DNA from: Anisakis pegreffii
Lineage: Eukaryota > Nematoda > Chromadorea > Rhabditida > Anisakidae
Assembly: GCA_035041965.1 (NCBI GenBank)
Contig: JAPYMA010000251.1
Location: 62,001 to 126,000 of the forward strand
Direction: 5' to 3'
Length of the DNA stretch: 64,000 nt
The notes below the pieces were generated by a model that worked only from the letters and a program-made list of their open reading frames with translations, had not been told where the DNA came from and ran no database searches. Made by a program: the position numbers and the translations under genes. This document shows positions 37,681-49,429 of the stretch, one piece after another (positions within the stretch are counted from its first letter, which is position 1; every line of letters starts with the position of its first letter).

Positions 37681-38900
37681 AATGAAATACACCGTAACTA
37701 AAGAAATTATCGCATGAAATACATGGAAATGAAATCATACGGTAACTAAGGAAATGAAACACATGGAAATGAAATCATACAGTAACTAAGGAAATGAAAC
37801 ACATGGAAATGAAATCATACAGTAACTAAGGAAATGAAACACATGGAAATGAAATCATACGGTAACTAAGGAAATGAAACACATGGAAATGAAATCATAC
37901 GGTAACTAAGGAAATGAAACACATGGAAATGAAATCATACAGTAACTAAGGAAATGAAACACATGGAAATGAAATCATACAGTAACTAAGGAAATGAAAC
38001 ACATGGAAATGAAATCATACAGTAACTAAGGAAATGAAACACATGGAAATGAAATCATACGGTAACTAAGGAAATGAAACACATGGAAATGAAATCATAC
38101 AGTAACTAAGGAAATGAAACACATGGAAATGAAATCATACAGTAACTAAGGAAATGAAACACATGGAAATGAAATCATACAGTAACTAAGGAAATGAAAC
38201 ACATGGAAATGAAATCATACAGTAACTAAGGAAATGAAACACATGGAAATGAAATCATACAGTAACTAAGGAAATGAAACACATGGAAATGAAATCATAC
38301 AGTAACTAAGGAAATGAAACACATGGAAATGAAATCATACGGTAACTAAGGAAATGAAACACATGGAAATGAAATCATACGGTAACTAAGGAAATGAAAC
38401 ACATGGAAATGAAATCATACAGTAACTAAGGAAATGAAACACATGGAAATGAAATCATACAGTAACTAAGGAAATGAAACACATGGAAATGAAATCATAC
38501 AGTAACTAAGGAAATGAAACACATGGAAATGAAATCATACAGTAACTAAGGAAATGAAACACATGGAAATGAAATCATACAGTAACTAAGGAAATGAAAC
38601 ACATGGAAATGAAATCATACGGTAACTAAGGAAATGAAACACATGGAAATGAAATCATACAGTAACTAAGGAAATGAAACACATGGAAATGAAATCATAC
38701 AGTAACTAAGGAAATGAAACACATGGAAATGAAATCATACAGTAACTAAGGAAATGAAACACATGGAAATGAAATCATACGGTAACTAAGGAAATGAAAC
38801 ACATGGAAATGAAATCATACGGTAACTAAGGAAATGAAACACATGGAAATGAAATCATACAGTAACTAAGGAAATGAAATACACGGAAATTACACTGTAA
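37681..38900. repeat. 40-bp satellite, about 28 near-identical units
   Basis: Twenty-eight complete 40-base units run from 37741 to 38860, with decayed half-units on both sides. The unit is (A/G)GTAACTAAG, GAAATGAAAC, ACATGGAAAT, GAAATCATAC. Units are identical except for the first base, which is A in most and G in about nine, often in pairs. There is an internal sub-repeat of GGAAATGAAA/GAAATGAAAT. This uniformity indicates recent expansion or strong homogenisation. It carries no spacer diversity and is not a CRISPR. Confidence 0.97.
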
Positions 38901-39384
38901 CTACATGAAAATCAAACTTACTAAGCTTGTTCAGTTCTCCTGAGAAACGCTACGGATTTTCTAATAACATCGGATTGAAGAGATTCTTTGTCAGTAGAAA
39001 ACGCACGTGTTGCTGTAGTGTACATCTGTGGAAGCGTAATATATTACTGCTCCAAACACTCGGAGCACGGCTGATGAAAAATCGAAAGCGTGGATGAATA
39101 AATGATGTCTTCAGACAGTCCGTGCGCTCAAATTTAGTCTGTAACTAAATTATGTGGCTTTCCGTGCCAATCGCTTTGAGTAGGTTCTGAGCTACTGCAA
39201 AACAAATGTGGCAGTGGCCCTTGGTCTTTTAGAATACTTGGACCTTGTTGAAAAAGTGATACATGTATGCATATTTTCAAAGATTCAGTTACATTTTGAT
39301 AAATATATCGTATAAATAAGTAATCTCATTATGCTTTCTAGCTCTGCAGTTGGAGTTGGCAAACCGCATAAAATGTTCTATATT

Positions 39385-39480
39385 AGTGGTGCTCACGCTC
39401 GGGTGGCTTCATTACTCATTTCGATGATCTGGCACGCTACCGTTACCCACCCCTCTCTCTCCTGTACAAAAACTATTTCT
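39385..39480 (+). mobile_element. Decayed left end of a hAT-like element
   Basis: Reads agtggtgctcacgctcggg, with gatgatctggcacgc further in, closely similar to the left part of the complete copy at 43302-43679 (agtggttctcacattcgg and gatgatctggcaggc). The right part is missing; another element begins at 39498. Confidence 0.55.
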
Positions 39481-39497
39481 ACGTAGGGCGTCGGGAA

Positions 39498-40693
39498 CTA
39501 AGGTTTGCACGGAGTCCCGGGATCTCGGGATTTGATAAAACAGGTCAATTTGAACGAATTTTGATTGTGTGCCCATCTTGAAGCAAGCCTTAATCATTCC
39601 CAGCACATTCATATGCAGTCATCTTTGTTGTCTGCCACGTGTTATTGATGAATGGTCAATGAAATAGGCGCAAATCAGACGAATGGCATGATGAAGGACA
39701 GCTTGATGAACTTTTGCGTAACATTTCATTGAACATTCAACTGATTATTCCGCTCTTGGTTTATGTCACGCTCATCTGCATGCACTTCTATGCAGACTAA
39801 CGGAAATAATCACATTTTCTAATGAGAACCAAAAGCAACGAAATTCAATGGAATTTTGAGCTGTTTCTTTCCACGCGATTTGTTCGTCTTCAATATTCCA
39901 TCTGTTAATTCAACTGCATCTTCTAAAGACTGCAAGTCTTTTTACTTCGCTATTTGAAAACACTTTCATCCGATCGAAATGTACATTAATTCTCGCTGAT
40001 TTCTCACTGATTTCACTCATAGTGAGTATTCATTGTCGAGGTGAGCACAATTGTTCCATTCAAGGGATCTTAAGCTTAACTATCAACTGCATTTCCATGA
40101 TCTTTGATCGAAAATATCAAACATGTATGTGTTCGAAGGTTTAGTGAAAATCCATTGCGGATTTTTTTTCACTTTTCAGATAAACTCTGATCTTTTAATT
40201 TTTCCAAAATTCAAATGATATAATTTATGCGATGCATTTATATCGTAAAAAAATCGAAATTTCCGAAATGGCAGAATTCAGTTGACGTTAATATAGAGAA
40301 TAAATTAACTTGAAGTATTGCAAAAAAGTCTTTGAGAATCAAGAATTTCATATTCGTATGTAAGTGTACTGTTATTAGCTCAGACCCGAAACGACAAGAT
40401 GCCTTAGCATAGAAAATGCAGTATGCTCTTACGATATGATCACTAGCAACATTATATGAAATATTGATTTGAATTTGAATAATTTGGTTCCCCGAATTTG
40501 TTCAATAATTTGTTGAATTAACTCCTTTCTGATTGATAATGAACATATTGGTTCGAAAAAATGTGTTTGAATATGTCCCGCATGGATATTACAAAAATTG
40601 TTCGATCCCGGGATTATCCCGGGATAAAAATCGATCCCGGGATTAAATCTCGATCCCGGGATTGAAAAAACGTCGGGATTTTGCAAACCCTAG
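39498..40693. mobile_element. Putative 1.2-kb non-autonomous DNA element with CCCGGG-rich ends
   Basis: The ends CTAAGGTTTGCA (39498) and TGCAAACCCTAG (ending 40693) are inverted. Inside each end are copies of TCCCGGGAT; the right end has four within 80 bases (40604-40665). The centre is AT-rich without a transposase frame. No matching target duplication was seen in the flanks, so the limits are provisional. Confidence 0.5.
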
Positions 40694-41794
40694 TTGTGAC
40701 ACTCCGCCCTGGAATTGTGATGGACTCATGCTAATCAGACTGATGATAATATAATTTCACGAGGTTACAGATCCAAAAACTAACATATAGTAGCAGCGAC
40801 AGCTGTAATGTATGGTAGTTGAAAGTACTGATTACCTGAAACATTAAATATCTGAATCAATTGTATCGCAATTGAAATGAATGCCCTGACTTAACATTTA
40901 AAATAGCTTTTTATATGGTACATTTTATAAGTGAAATTTATAAGGTACATTCGTGACTGTTCTCATAAACTTTTATGGTAGTTCAAAGTATATTTAAACA
41001 AGAAAAATGAAATGCACTCGAAACTCAAACAATTGAAGACTAACTAACATACACATGATCATTCATTTCTGTATTGCTTCGGAACGGATTGCATTTTCAT
41101 CATCAGGCATTTGAGGACAACATAACGATTTGTCATGCATTTGCGATCCAATCGACATCATTATCCATCTACTGATTAATATTATTGTCCATAAACCGTT
41201 GGTGGTAATCCAATTAGTATCATTACCGATTAAGTAATGTTGCTGTGTCATGGATAGTAACGTTGAGAGTCATATTGCGCTGCAGACCGTCGTCTCGCAC
41301 GTAATTTTGGCGTCCCTTTTCACCTTGGGATTGAAGATCATCAAAATTTCCGGATGCCAGTTGTTTGACTTTCTCTTTTTTTGCACTTGCAAACTGCACA
41401 TCACCAGAATTCTTACAGTAAGCTTAAGCAGCTCAGAATAGCGATCAGTGTAACAAGTAAAGTGTAAATTCGCCATTTGGTTACGGTTTGTTCTAATTTC
41501 TTGACAACCATGGCTGTTGCCGCGCCGATGTGATTATCAAATTTTCGCTCTCTTTATCGGATAACTCAATTTGAGAAGATGTCTGGTTGCATCATACTCT
41601 CATAACAGGATGATTTATTTGCTGCTTTCCGATCTTCCGATCCTTTTAATTCTCTTATGAGAGTTGAGCCGGAATTTGTCTGAATTGCTTTTCTTGTTCC
41701 ATTAATTCGTTCAGTTTCGAATTACACCAATTTTGGTGTGATTCCAGTAACTCTCTTGGTGCTAAATGTGCTCGGTGATAAAACTTGTTCCATA

Positions 41795-42136
41795 TTATTT
41801 CAATAACTTTTGTAACGTTTCCATTGTCCACTCTTCATCTACATATTTACTTTTGTCTACTTCTTCTGATTGAAATGTCATTGGGTCATCATTGAAATTC
41901 GGCCGATGGATTTTTAGCAAGTCAAATGGTGGAACGGTTGGGCTTGTTGTTTTTGTCGCTGTCATATTTTCAGTTTCGTTGCTATTGCTGTTCAGGAGAT
42001 TTCTGATTTCATCTAGTTGGACTTCTATGACGGCTATGGGTTCCCATACTTCTTCAATTCGTTCCGAGAAGTTGCCCAGCGCCAGCATGAATTCTTCGTA
42101 GCGCTTTACTTCAGCTTCCGTTTCTTCGTTCTTCAA
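41795..42136 (-). pseudogene. BEL/Pao-like retrotransposon gag fragment
   Basis: A 113-residue frame with an acidic N-terminal coiled region, a Thr/Pro linker and PPFDLLKIHRPNFNDDPMTF, which resembles the BEL/Pao gag signature (LPKxxLPxFxGDPxxW). A primer-binding site lies upstream on the same strand at 42779-42805, in the expected order LTR-PBS-gag. No protease or RT follows, so this is a truncated remnant. Confidence 0.45.
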
Positions 42137-42778
42137 ACATTTTATTAGCTAGAGCCATTCTCGGTATTTACCTTCCATGGTTTCAAATTTGTTCTTTATT
42201 GTTGCTATTGCGATTTGTATCTGATTTATAATAATAAGGCGATATTGAAGAGTTAGTGGTTAGTTGGAAATGTGGCTTGAGGATTTTGTATTGGTGACAG
42301 AAGAACACTTAGTTCAAATAATCAGTTAGTTCTGTATGTGTGCTTGATGATTTATTTTCAAATAGGAAAATATTTGGGATTGGGTAGACAACTTTTAAGC
42401 GATGAATTACTCGCGATTTGAAATGATATTAGCAATAAGTACAATGAGAAGTGGATGAAGAGAACTGTAAATATTTGAAATGATAAGAGCATTGAACGCA
42501 GTAAAGAGAGTGGATTTGTTGCTGCATTAACGATTATCTGACGATATTAATGATGGTAATAATTATCACTGTAGAGCAGAGAAAATCAAAAGATATTGAT
42601 AGAAACGACGAAAATCTTGATGTTATCTGACGATATAACCAATAATCACCGTTTCACTATTCGTTAGTTAATTTTTATAACACGTTTGAGTGATGCAGAT
42701 GAATATGAATAAATGTTAATACTTTAACTTTGACTGTTAATACTTTAACATTCCATCTTCAGCTTTCCGTCGTCTTTT

Positions 42779-42805
42779 GAATTCAAATCCCGGCTCGTGG
42801 CACCA
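42779..42805 (-). other. Putative LTR-retrotransposon primer-binding site
   Basis: The minus strand begins TGGTGCCACGAGCCGGGATT and continues with a T-loop complement, i.e. the exact complement of a tRNA 3' end including CCA. The LTR should therefore end just to the right of it. I cannot name the tRNA. Confidence 0.5.
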
Positions 42806-43190
42806 TATAACGATTTTGTGTGAGATCTTATCGTTTATTGTTAACTATCTCAAATTTGAGTAATCAAACCGACAAGTAACATAATAAGTTCGGGAACATA
42901 TACAATGAATTCGAAAGGTTAAATACTAGTGATAATAGTACTGATAATTCAATTCGATGGGTGAAATACTAATAAGAGTTCTACTGATAATGTTAATAAT
43001 GAATGCTAATATTCTCATCATGTTAATGTGATAATAATAACTGCAATTATGCAGCAAATTTTTCATTCACAAAAATCCGCATCAACAACAAATGTATGCA
43101 CAAATCAACAACAGCAATAACTCAAAAACTGATCCACCACATTAGTTAATGCCTAACGGCACCTTTTTACGTGCTCATAATGATAATAAT

Positions 43191-44078
43191 CAGTGTTGGC
43201 CAATAACGCGCTATTCCGCTGTTAACGGAATAGCGATAGCGATAACAGCGCTATCGTGGTTGATAGCGAACGATTTCCGCTTTCAGTCCGTCTGTATAGT
43301 CTAGTGGTTCTCACATTCGGATGCTCCATTACTTCTTTTGATGATCTGGCAGGCCGCCGTTGCCCTTCCCCTTGATGCAAGAACACCATGATAGTATTCG
43401 ACATGGCCAGACCTTCTCTCAGACCGTTGTGTTCCTCATTATACTTTGGTGATGAAAGCTATGAGTATGATTGTAGCGGCAAGGAGAGGAATGAAAACTC
43501 TGTTAAAACAGATGAAAACCCTGTTAGGCCCGGACGAGCTAATCATGCTCGGAAAATGGGATGGCGTTCTATCATAACGTAAAAGTGCACGAAATACTAA
43601 TTTTCCGATCTTTTCCATTGCCCGTTGACCCCTTCAAACTACCCAAAATGGATAATTTCACCCCTTATGAGAACCACTGGTATAGTCCCTCAGTCACTGT
43701 AGTATCTAAATAAGTATCTAAATGCAACACTGCACTAAACTGGAATCTACCGAGCTGTTGCGAGCGATTCAAAGAAAAAAAAACATCTGTAATAGTTGGT
43801 TCAGGTGTAGAGGTGAATTCTGCAGTTGTCGGTCCAGACGTAGAGTTGGATTTTGTAGTAGTGGGTTCAGATGTTGTGGTTGATTCTGTAGTTGTTGGTT
43901 TAGGTGTGTGGCTGGATTCTATTTCTATAATGTTTTTAACATTCATTTCAAAAATGCGTGTTCATCAATGAAAATTTCCAATCACTCAGTGCCGTAATGA
44001 GTGGGCAACAGCGATTCCGGGATAATGGCGAAGCGAACTCCTTTTCGATATCGTTTTCCGATAGCGCGTCCAACACTG
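43191..44078. mobile_element. hAT-like element with CAGTGTTGG ends, holding a nested copy
   Basis: Ends CAGTGTTGG (43191) and CCAACACTG (44078) with longer imperfect inverted arms rich in AGCGCTATCG-type words. The flanks ataataat and acgataat match at six of eight positions, compatible with an old 8-base duplication. A second element (43302-43679) is inserted inside. A minus-strand Thr/Pro-rich frame (43665-43946) within it is low-complexity and not counted as a gene. Confidence 0.55.
43302..43679. mobile_element. Complete 378-bp hAT non-autonomous element with 8-bp duplication
   Basis: Terminal inverted repeats TAGTGGTTCTCA and TGAGAACCACTG, the CAGTGGTTCTCA type typical of hAT. Flanked by an exact 8-base target duplication, gtatagtc (43294-43301 and 43680-43687). 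It lies inside the element at 43191-44078, so it inserted later. Related remnants are at 13440-13530 and 39385-39480. Confidence 0.8.
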
Positions 44079-44261
44079 ACGATAATAAAAATGGCGATTT
44101 ACCTTGCTTATTACTGTCATATTTTTTTCAACCCAAAACATTTTCAACTCTTTAATGTCGCAATGAGGTCTTTCCTTTACAAATAAATGGAACCGTGTTC
44201 GTCTTGTGATGAACGCGTTTTCACTCTTTTTGAACAAACATTTTTCTTATACCGATCGAGC

Positions 44262-44404
44262 AGCAACTTTTGATCTCGGTCGGTTATAACCGCGGGGTGG
44301 TTTGCCACCGCCACCGACCGAGCACGCCCTGTCGGTTGCGGTCGATGATTAGCGACGGGTCGGTAACTACTGCAAAACCGTCGGTGATTACCGACCCAAC
44401 ACTA
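44262..44404. mobile_element. GC-rich hAT-like right end (ACCGACCCAACACTA)
   Basis: A 140-base GC-rich block of self-complementary CGGTCGG/CCGACCG words ending in accgacccaacacta. The end resembles the CAGTGTTGGG-type terminus of hAT elements, but the left end was not identified. Confidence 0.4.
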
Positions 44405-45243
44405 ATTATAATAATGATACTAATACCGGGAAGTCAATTGTTGGAGTGATTTGTTAGTGGTCTATTCTGTTTTTTATTCTTTCAAATGAATTATCAATTA
44501 TTTCTCTCGCGACAGATACAGTAAAACAAATGATACTGTGAGACGAACCTTGGGACTTGAAGAAAGCAAGTAAACGATGTAAAAATAAACATGAAGAATA
44601 ATGGTAAGTTCAGGTGGAATTACGTGAAAATTTCGGTAGAGCCGGCATTCTCGTTTCCAATTTCGATGGTATAAAGGTGCAAAATGGCTATTTATATAAG
44701 AGGGTATGCTGCAAACAGTATCAGGATTTGAGCTACGACAGCCGTCCAGGTTGAATCGTGCACCACGAGTGAAAAAAAAACAGAAAAAAAGTCGTGCACC
44801 AGAAACCTCGGATTTAGCCCAAGGTTGCTCCTTTTGCGTTGCTCATGAGTTTCAATATGCTGTCAACAATGGAAACATTTCTTCTTTGAACGGAACAACG
44901 TAAGATCGTATTGAAAAATAGAAATGTAACAAAATTGAAAAATATAACAATAGTAGTTTCATTGATTACCGCCTGACCACCATACTTCGTAATATTATTC
45001 TCTTACAGATCTGACTGATCATGTTACTTCGGTCGTATTCCATTAATAAACCAACAGTTTTCTTGAAACGAATTAGCACTTATATCTCAGAGGGTCACCA
45101 ATGAGATTCGTCGAAATTTCGATCAGCTGGATAAGTTTTTTTTCGACCATTTATCAACTCCTGAATCGCTTTTCAATTCTGGAAATTGGCGCTTTCAGAA
45201 ATGTAGAAGTGTCACATATTCAATACATATCCCAGTCAGTTTA

Positions 45244-45292
45244 CTCCCCGATGGAGTCCCCTCCCGGCCAGAAAATTGCTCCTCAACGAACG
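45244..45292 (+). mobile_element. Decayed copy of the G-rich hAT-like end
   Basis: The sequence ctccccgatggagtcccctc, then aaaattgctcc and caacgaacgcc, matches the right end of the element at 53136-53788 with several changes. Confidence 0.45.
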
Positions 45293-46472
45293 CCAATCAA
45301 AACAATTGAACTCAACGTTTTCTAAATTATTCCCTTCCCCATAAAAAAAAATTACAGTATGCATTCATCAATCACCTATACAGCGGTGCTGAATAAACTT
45401 CTTTGATCTTATAGCTCACAATAACCATACAAAACCTAAAATTTCACGAAATCTAACGCAGACAACGAGACTCACCTATGACCAACCACAATTATGGCGC
45501 TGATCATAATTGAATTTGACGCCATATTTATAATAAGTCCGCAGATCGTGGGCATATTCACATCTGCATCGTTTACCCCATTTGTTACGGCTAAATTCAT
45601 TATATTTTTGTCATTACCCTAGACAGCACATTGTGGAAATGGCAAATCTAATGGATAATCATTCTCAAGAAGGTCATCCTTGCTCGAGTACGGAAGTCGT
45701 TGAGATTCGTGTTACATAAATTTAATGGCACGTTCGTTATTTATATAATTGCTCATCTATATTTCATTAATCGGAAGAGAACCTGAATAGTAATTAACTT
45801 TAATAATATCCATCACACCTGGAAAGTAACGTCATATGCCTTCTTATTACTTTAGTAAGTAATTGAAAATTTCAGTAAAGATTAATTTATAGCCGCGTTG
45901 ATGGGGTGTAAAAAATACAGCTGCATTGACTTCGTTTGTAACTACAAAGGAAGTTTGTTGTATGGCTGAATGATTGTTTTATATTAGAACAATGTCACTG
46001 CTGAAGTTGTTAATGCATTTTGCTAATTAGTACATGTGTCGCCAACCTATTTCACATTATTTCAGTGCTTTTTTGCTTCGTTCTTTTGTCTCATATCTTT
46101 TTTCAAACTGCGATTCAATGTTATCTGATTACATCGCATCCTCTTTTTGTCAACTGATGTGAAGTAGTGTGACTTTGTTGTCAGGTTTTAATGCAGAAAA
46201 CCCGGTTGTTCGACTCTCGAAACAGTTGCGCGTTGAGCATTTCGTAGTAATTCTTACATGTGTTACTGTCATCAATCCAATAGTTACTCATTCGATTTGT
46301 TGCATTCATCACAATAAGCAGTTCTGCACTGGCACATTCAAAAAATGCATGCTAAATGATTTTTATGAGCGAATTGAGCTCTGTGTGAGTCACTGATGCA
46401 GTAGCTACCGTATTCTTCAATATCACAGATTGTATCCATTTTGAACTATTTCTATGGTGTTGATGCTTCGAC

Positions 46473-46642
46473 CAGTGATATCTTCATACCACGTTTTTGA
46501 AAACTGTTCTATTCTGTTTTTTGGGCTCAAAAACGGCTCTATTCTGTTCCAAACTGTTCCTTTCTCATTTGTGAACTGTTCTTTTCTATTCCATGGAACA
46601 GAACAGGAATAGAACAGTTTAAGTGGAATAGAAACATCACTA
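46473..46642. mobile_element. 170-bp hAT-like MITE with 8-bp duplication
   Basis: The ends CAGTGAT and ATCACTA lead into inverted arms of about 45 bases that share CCAC and AAACTGTTCTATTC. The centre repeats CTGTTC/GAACAG. The flanks are an exact gcttcgac duplication at 46465-46472 and 46643-46650. Confidence 0.75.
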
Positions 46643-47112
46643 GCTTCGACCATAAAATAACGTTGCTGCTTTGATTATCTTATCAAATCCAACAATTCCA
46701 AGATCAGTTTTAATTTGCTTTTTCAAATCAATCGTTTCCTACCTCTTGACTGTTTCCAATTCGGAGATGGTTCACACAGAAGTGACACTTTCGCTATTTC
46801 ATTGTCATCACGCCTCAAAACTTGTTTTCTTGCACCCTTTGTGATGCTTTGTAGGTGCTTGACGTCGCTTCTTCAACACTATCTTGACTCTACCATGTAG
46901 TTTATCGTTTTTCCTTATTTCTCCAAGTATATCCCAAAATTTCATGCAAAACGTCCAATTTATTATTGAATGCTTCTGTGAGGGTCCAGGTGGAATAGGC
47001 ATGCATCATAATAGGGACTATGGCTGTTCGATTAACTTTCAGTTTAATCACACTTTTGATTTTAATTGATCATAAGCATTAAACGTGCCATGCGCCGTCC
47101 CGCTTCTTTGTC

Positions 47113-48422
47113 CTAAGGCAGAAATACAATCACTTTTAGATAGCAGAAACTTACAGTGCCTTTTAATTCCTCGTTGTTAACCAATATAGTTTGGCGTATT
47201 TCCTTGGATACACTTGTTGATGAAACTTCACTGTTAGACGTTTTAATTATTAATCCATAACTGGTGCCATACTGGCTTACAGCTGAAACTGCCTTCAGCC
47301 GTTCGTATGGGTCGTCTGCCAAGAGTATGATATCATCAGCATAATCCAGATCATGCACATGTTTGTTGAGCGGGTAGAGCTGCATACCGCTGTCATAGTC
47401 CGTGACTGCATACTCTAAAAACTCGTCAATTTTAAAGTTGAACAGAAATGAATCAGTACCAAATCCTGTCGTCAGTGCTGAATTGTCGCGATATGCCATT
47501 CTGTGTTTTCACCCTGCAATGGTTGACACATTCCTGTTGCTTATTAGTCGAACGAATTTTTTCAGGACGCCATTGGCTCGGACTAGTTGGAATAGACGGT
47601 TGCGGTACGGGGAATCAGCGATGATTTTTTGCGCCCAATAATAAATGATTTCATAGCGAGATGCTCATCCTTCCGACTCAAAAATGATCTTAGCGATGAC
47701 TGTGATAATTTGGTAGGACTTGTTGTGCGCAGGAAAGCACTGTTCTCATAAGGGATGCGCACTTGAAATTTTCGCCGTCGTTCCCAACATATTTTTGAAT
47801 TTCTTATTTTTATTGCGGCTAGTTTCTGATAGTTCGTTTTCATTTGACAGTCGATAGTAATCGTCAGAGACCCGTACGCGGAGAGTGTTGTATTTTGCGA
47901 TGAGTCAAAAACCTGATAAGAAATTCAAAAACCTTGTGAGCTTAATTACAAGGGATACCGTCGCGTGATCATTCTCGAATGGTGCGTTCAAATTCTTTGC
48001 ATTGTTTTGATCGTGTCAACCCATTCGTAAATATAAAGGTGTAATTTATTGGATTTTTCAAGAATGCACCACTTCATCTTCTCCTTCTTTCATATTGATT
48101 ACAACGTTTCCGCATCACGCAACATGATGTTTTCTCCGATTTCCTTTCAGCGTTCAAGCAATTAAAGTCATCTGCGTTCAAATGTGTCGAGTAGTCTTCT
48201 GTCGTTCTCCGTTGTTTCAAGTGAAGAAACGTATCGCTTTCCGAATGCGCTCGATGAATCTCTTCCTCCGAATTGGCCATTACCATCGCTTCCCACTGTT
48301 TTCGGAAGATCTATTGTTAATTCATGTGTCCTTGCTTTACCTATTATCAACAACTTACCGTCAAATGAATGAATGCAGCGGAACCCTCGTTCAGAATGCG
48401 TTCGCATCATCACCATCAACAT
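47113..48422 (-). pseudogene. Degenerate RTE-type LINE (reverse transcriptase remnant)
   Basis: The minus strand carries, in order, a possible endonuclease remnant (48422-48168, ENDRRLLDTFERR resembling the ENGKRLLDF block), a linker frame (47843-47583) and a reverse-transcriptase palm piece (47499-47113) with LFNFKIDEFLEYA and the catalytic YADD box (DLDYADDIILLADD). Stops and frame shifts separate the pieces. The order and spacing fit one decayed non-LTR element of the RTE type. Confidence 0.7.
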
Positions 48423-49429
48423 AATTGTTTTTGTAAAACTTCAGTTGCATTGATGAATTCATTAGCGAAGCCAGTTACATTGATGAAGTCTTTAGTGACT
48501 GAGCAGATGAACAAAATAATGAGAGCCATTATAATTGTTTTCGAAAACGCTTATTTAACTTATTGACATCGATGAAAACATCTAGTAATATTATTTTACT
48601 CATTGTGCCTATTGAGCGATAACATCGTATGAAGAAACAACGGCACAAATTTCAAAATGTCATTTTCTAGAACAATTCTGTAGGCCGGAGATAAACTTTT
48701 TCAAAATGTATTTGTACTTTTTTCCCTGCAAATAGCCATTAATATCCGAGAATTGGCAAAAAAGTATGAATTTTGCCACCTGAAAAACTTAATACTTCAC
48801 TCCCATAAAACTAATGAATAATGTTACTCATTCGCAGTCGAATATGCAGAATCTAAGAATGAATTCTGCCTATTACCATCACGCGATAATATTTTCGAGA
48901 AAGGTTTGGTGTTCGCAACGGAAACGTTTCGAAGATCACAAACTTTTCTAACCAACAAATGAAGTTCATTTAACATTTCTAAATGAGCGAGACTGCTCAG
49001 TGGACTAGAAGAAACAGAATTCATAAATTCACGATTTCAGATTCTGAATGTCTGCACTTCTGAATGCATATAATATTCTTCAATTTATATAGAGAGGGAA
49101 GGTCAACTTTTCCAATCGTTAAAATTCATGCTTTTTGGTCATTTCTACCCTTTGACGTCTTTCTACAAAAAAGTGCATATAGCTATGGAAGCTGCATATA
49201 GTATAATAATAGCGATGGAAAAAATTTTCTTCTGAATTCATATTCTGAAAAAAATTTTCTTCAGTACACATACAATTGACCCAAAAATCACCCATATGAT
49301 TACGTAACTTTTTTTAAAACACAGTGTGATTAACGCATTTTCAATTAGTAAATTACATCTTGATTATTTTCTGTTTGCTAGATTATTCACATCAATCACA
49401 TTCAATTGTATGGCAACCAGACCGATAGT

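Noticed and set aside
42779..42805. tRNA gene
   Set aside because: Only the 3' end of a tRNA is present, including an encoded CCA; this fits a retrotransposon primer-binding site on the minus strand.
43665..43946. Thr/Pro-rich minus-strand ORF resembling a mucin
   Set aside because: Low-complexity ORF inside nested transposons, with no start context or partner exons.
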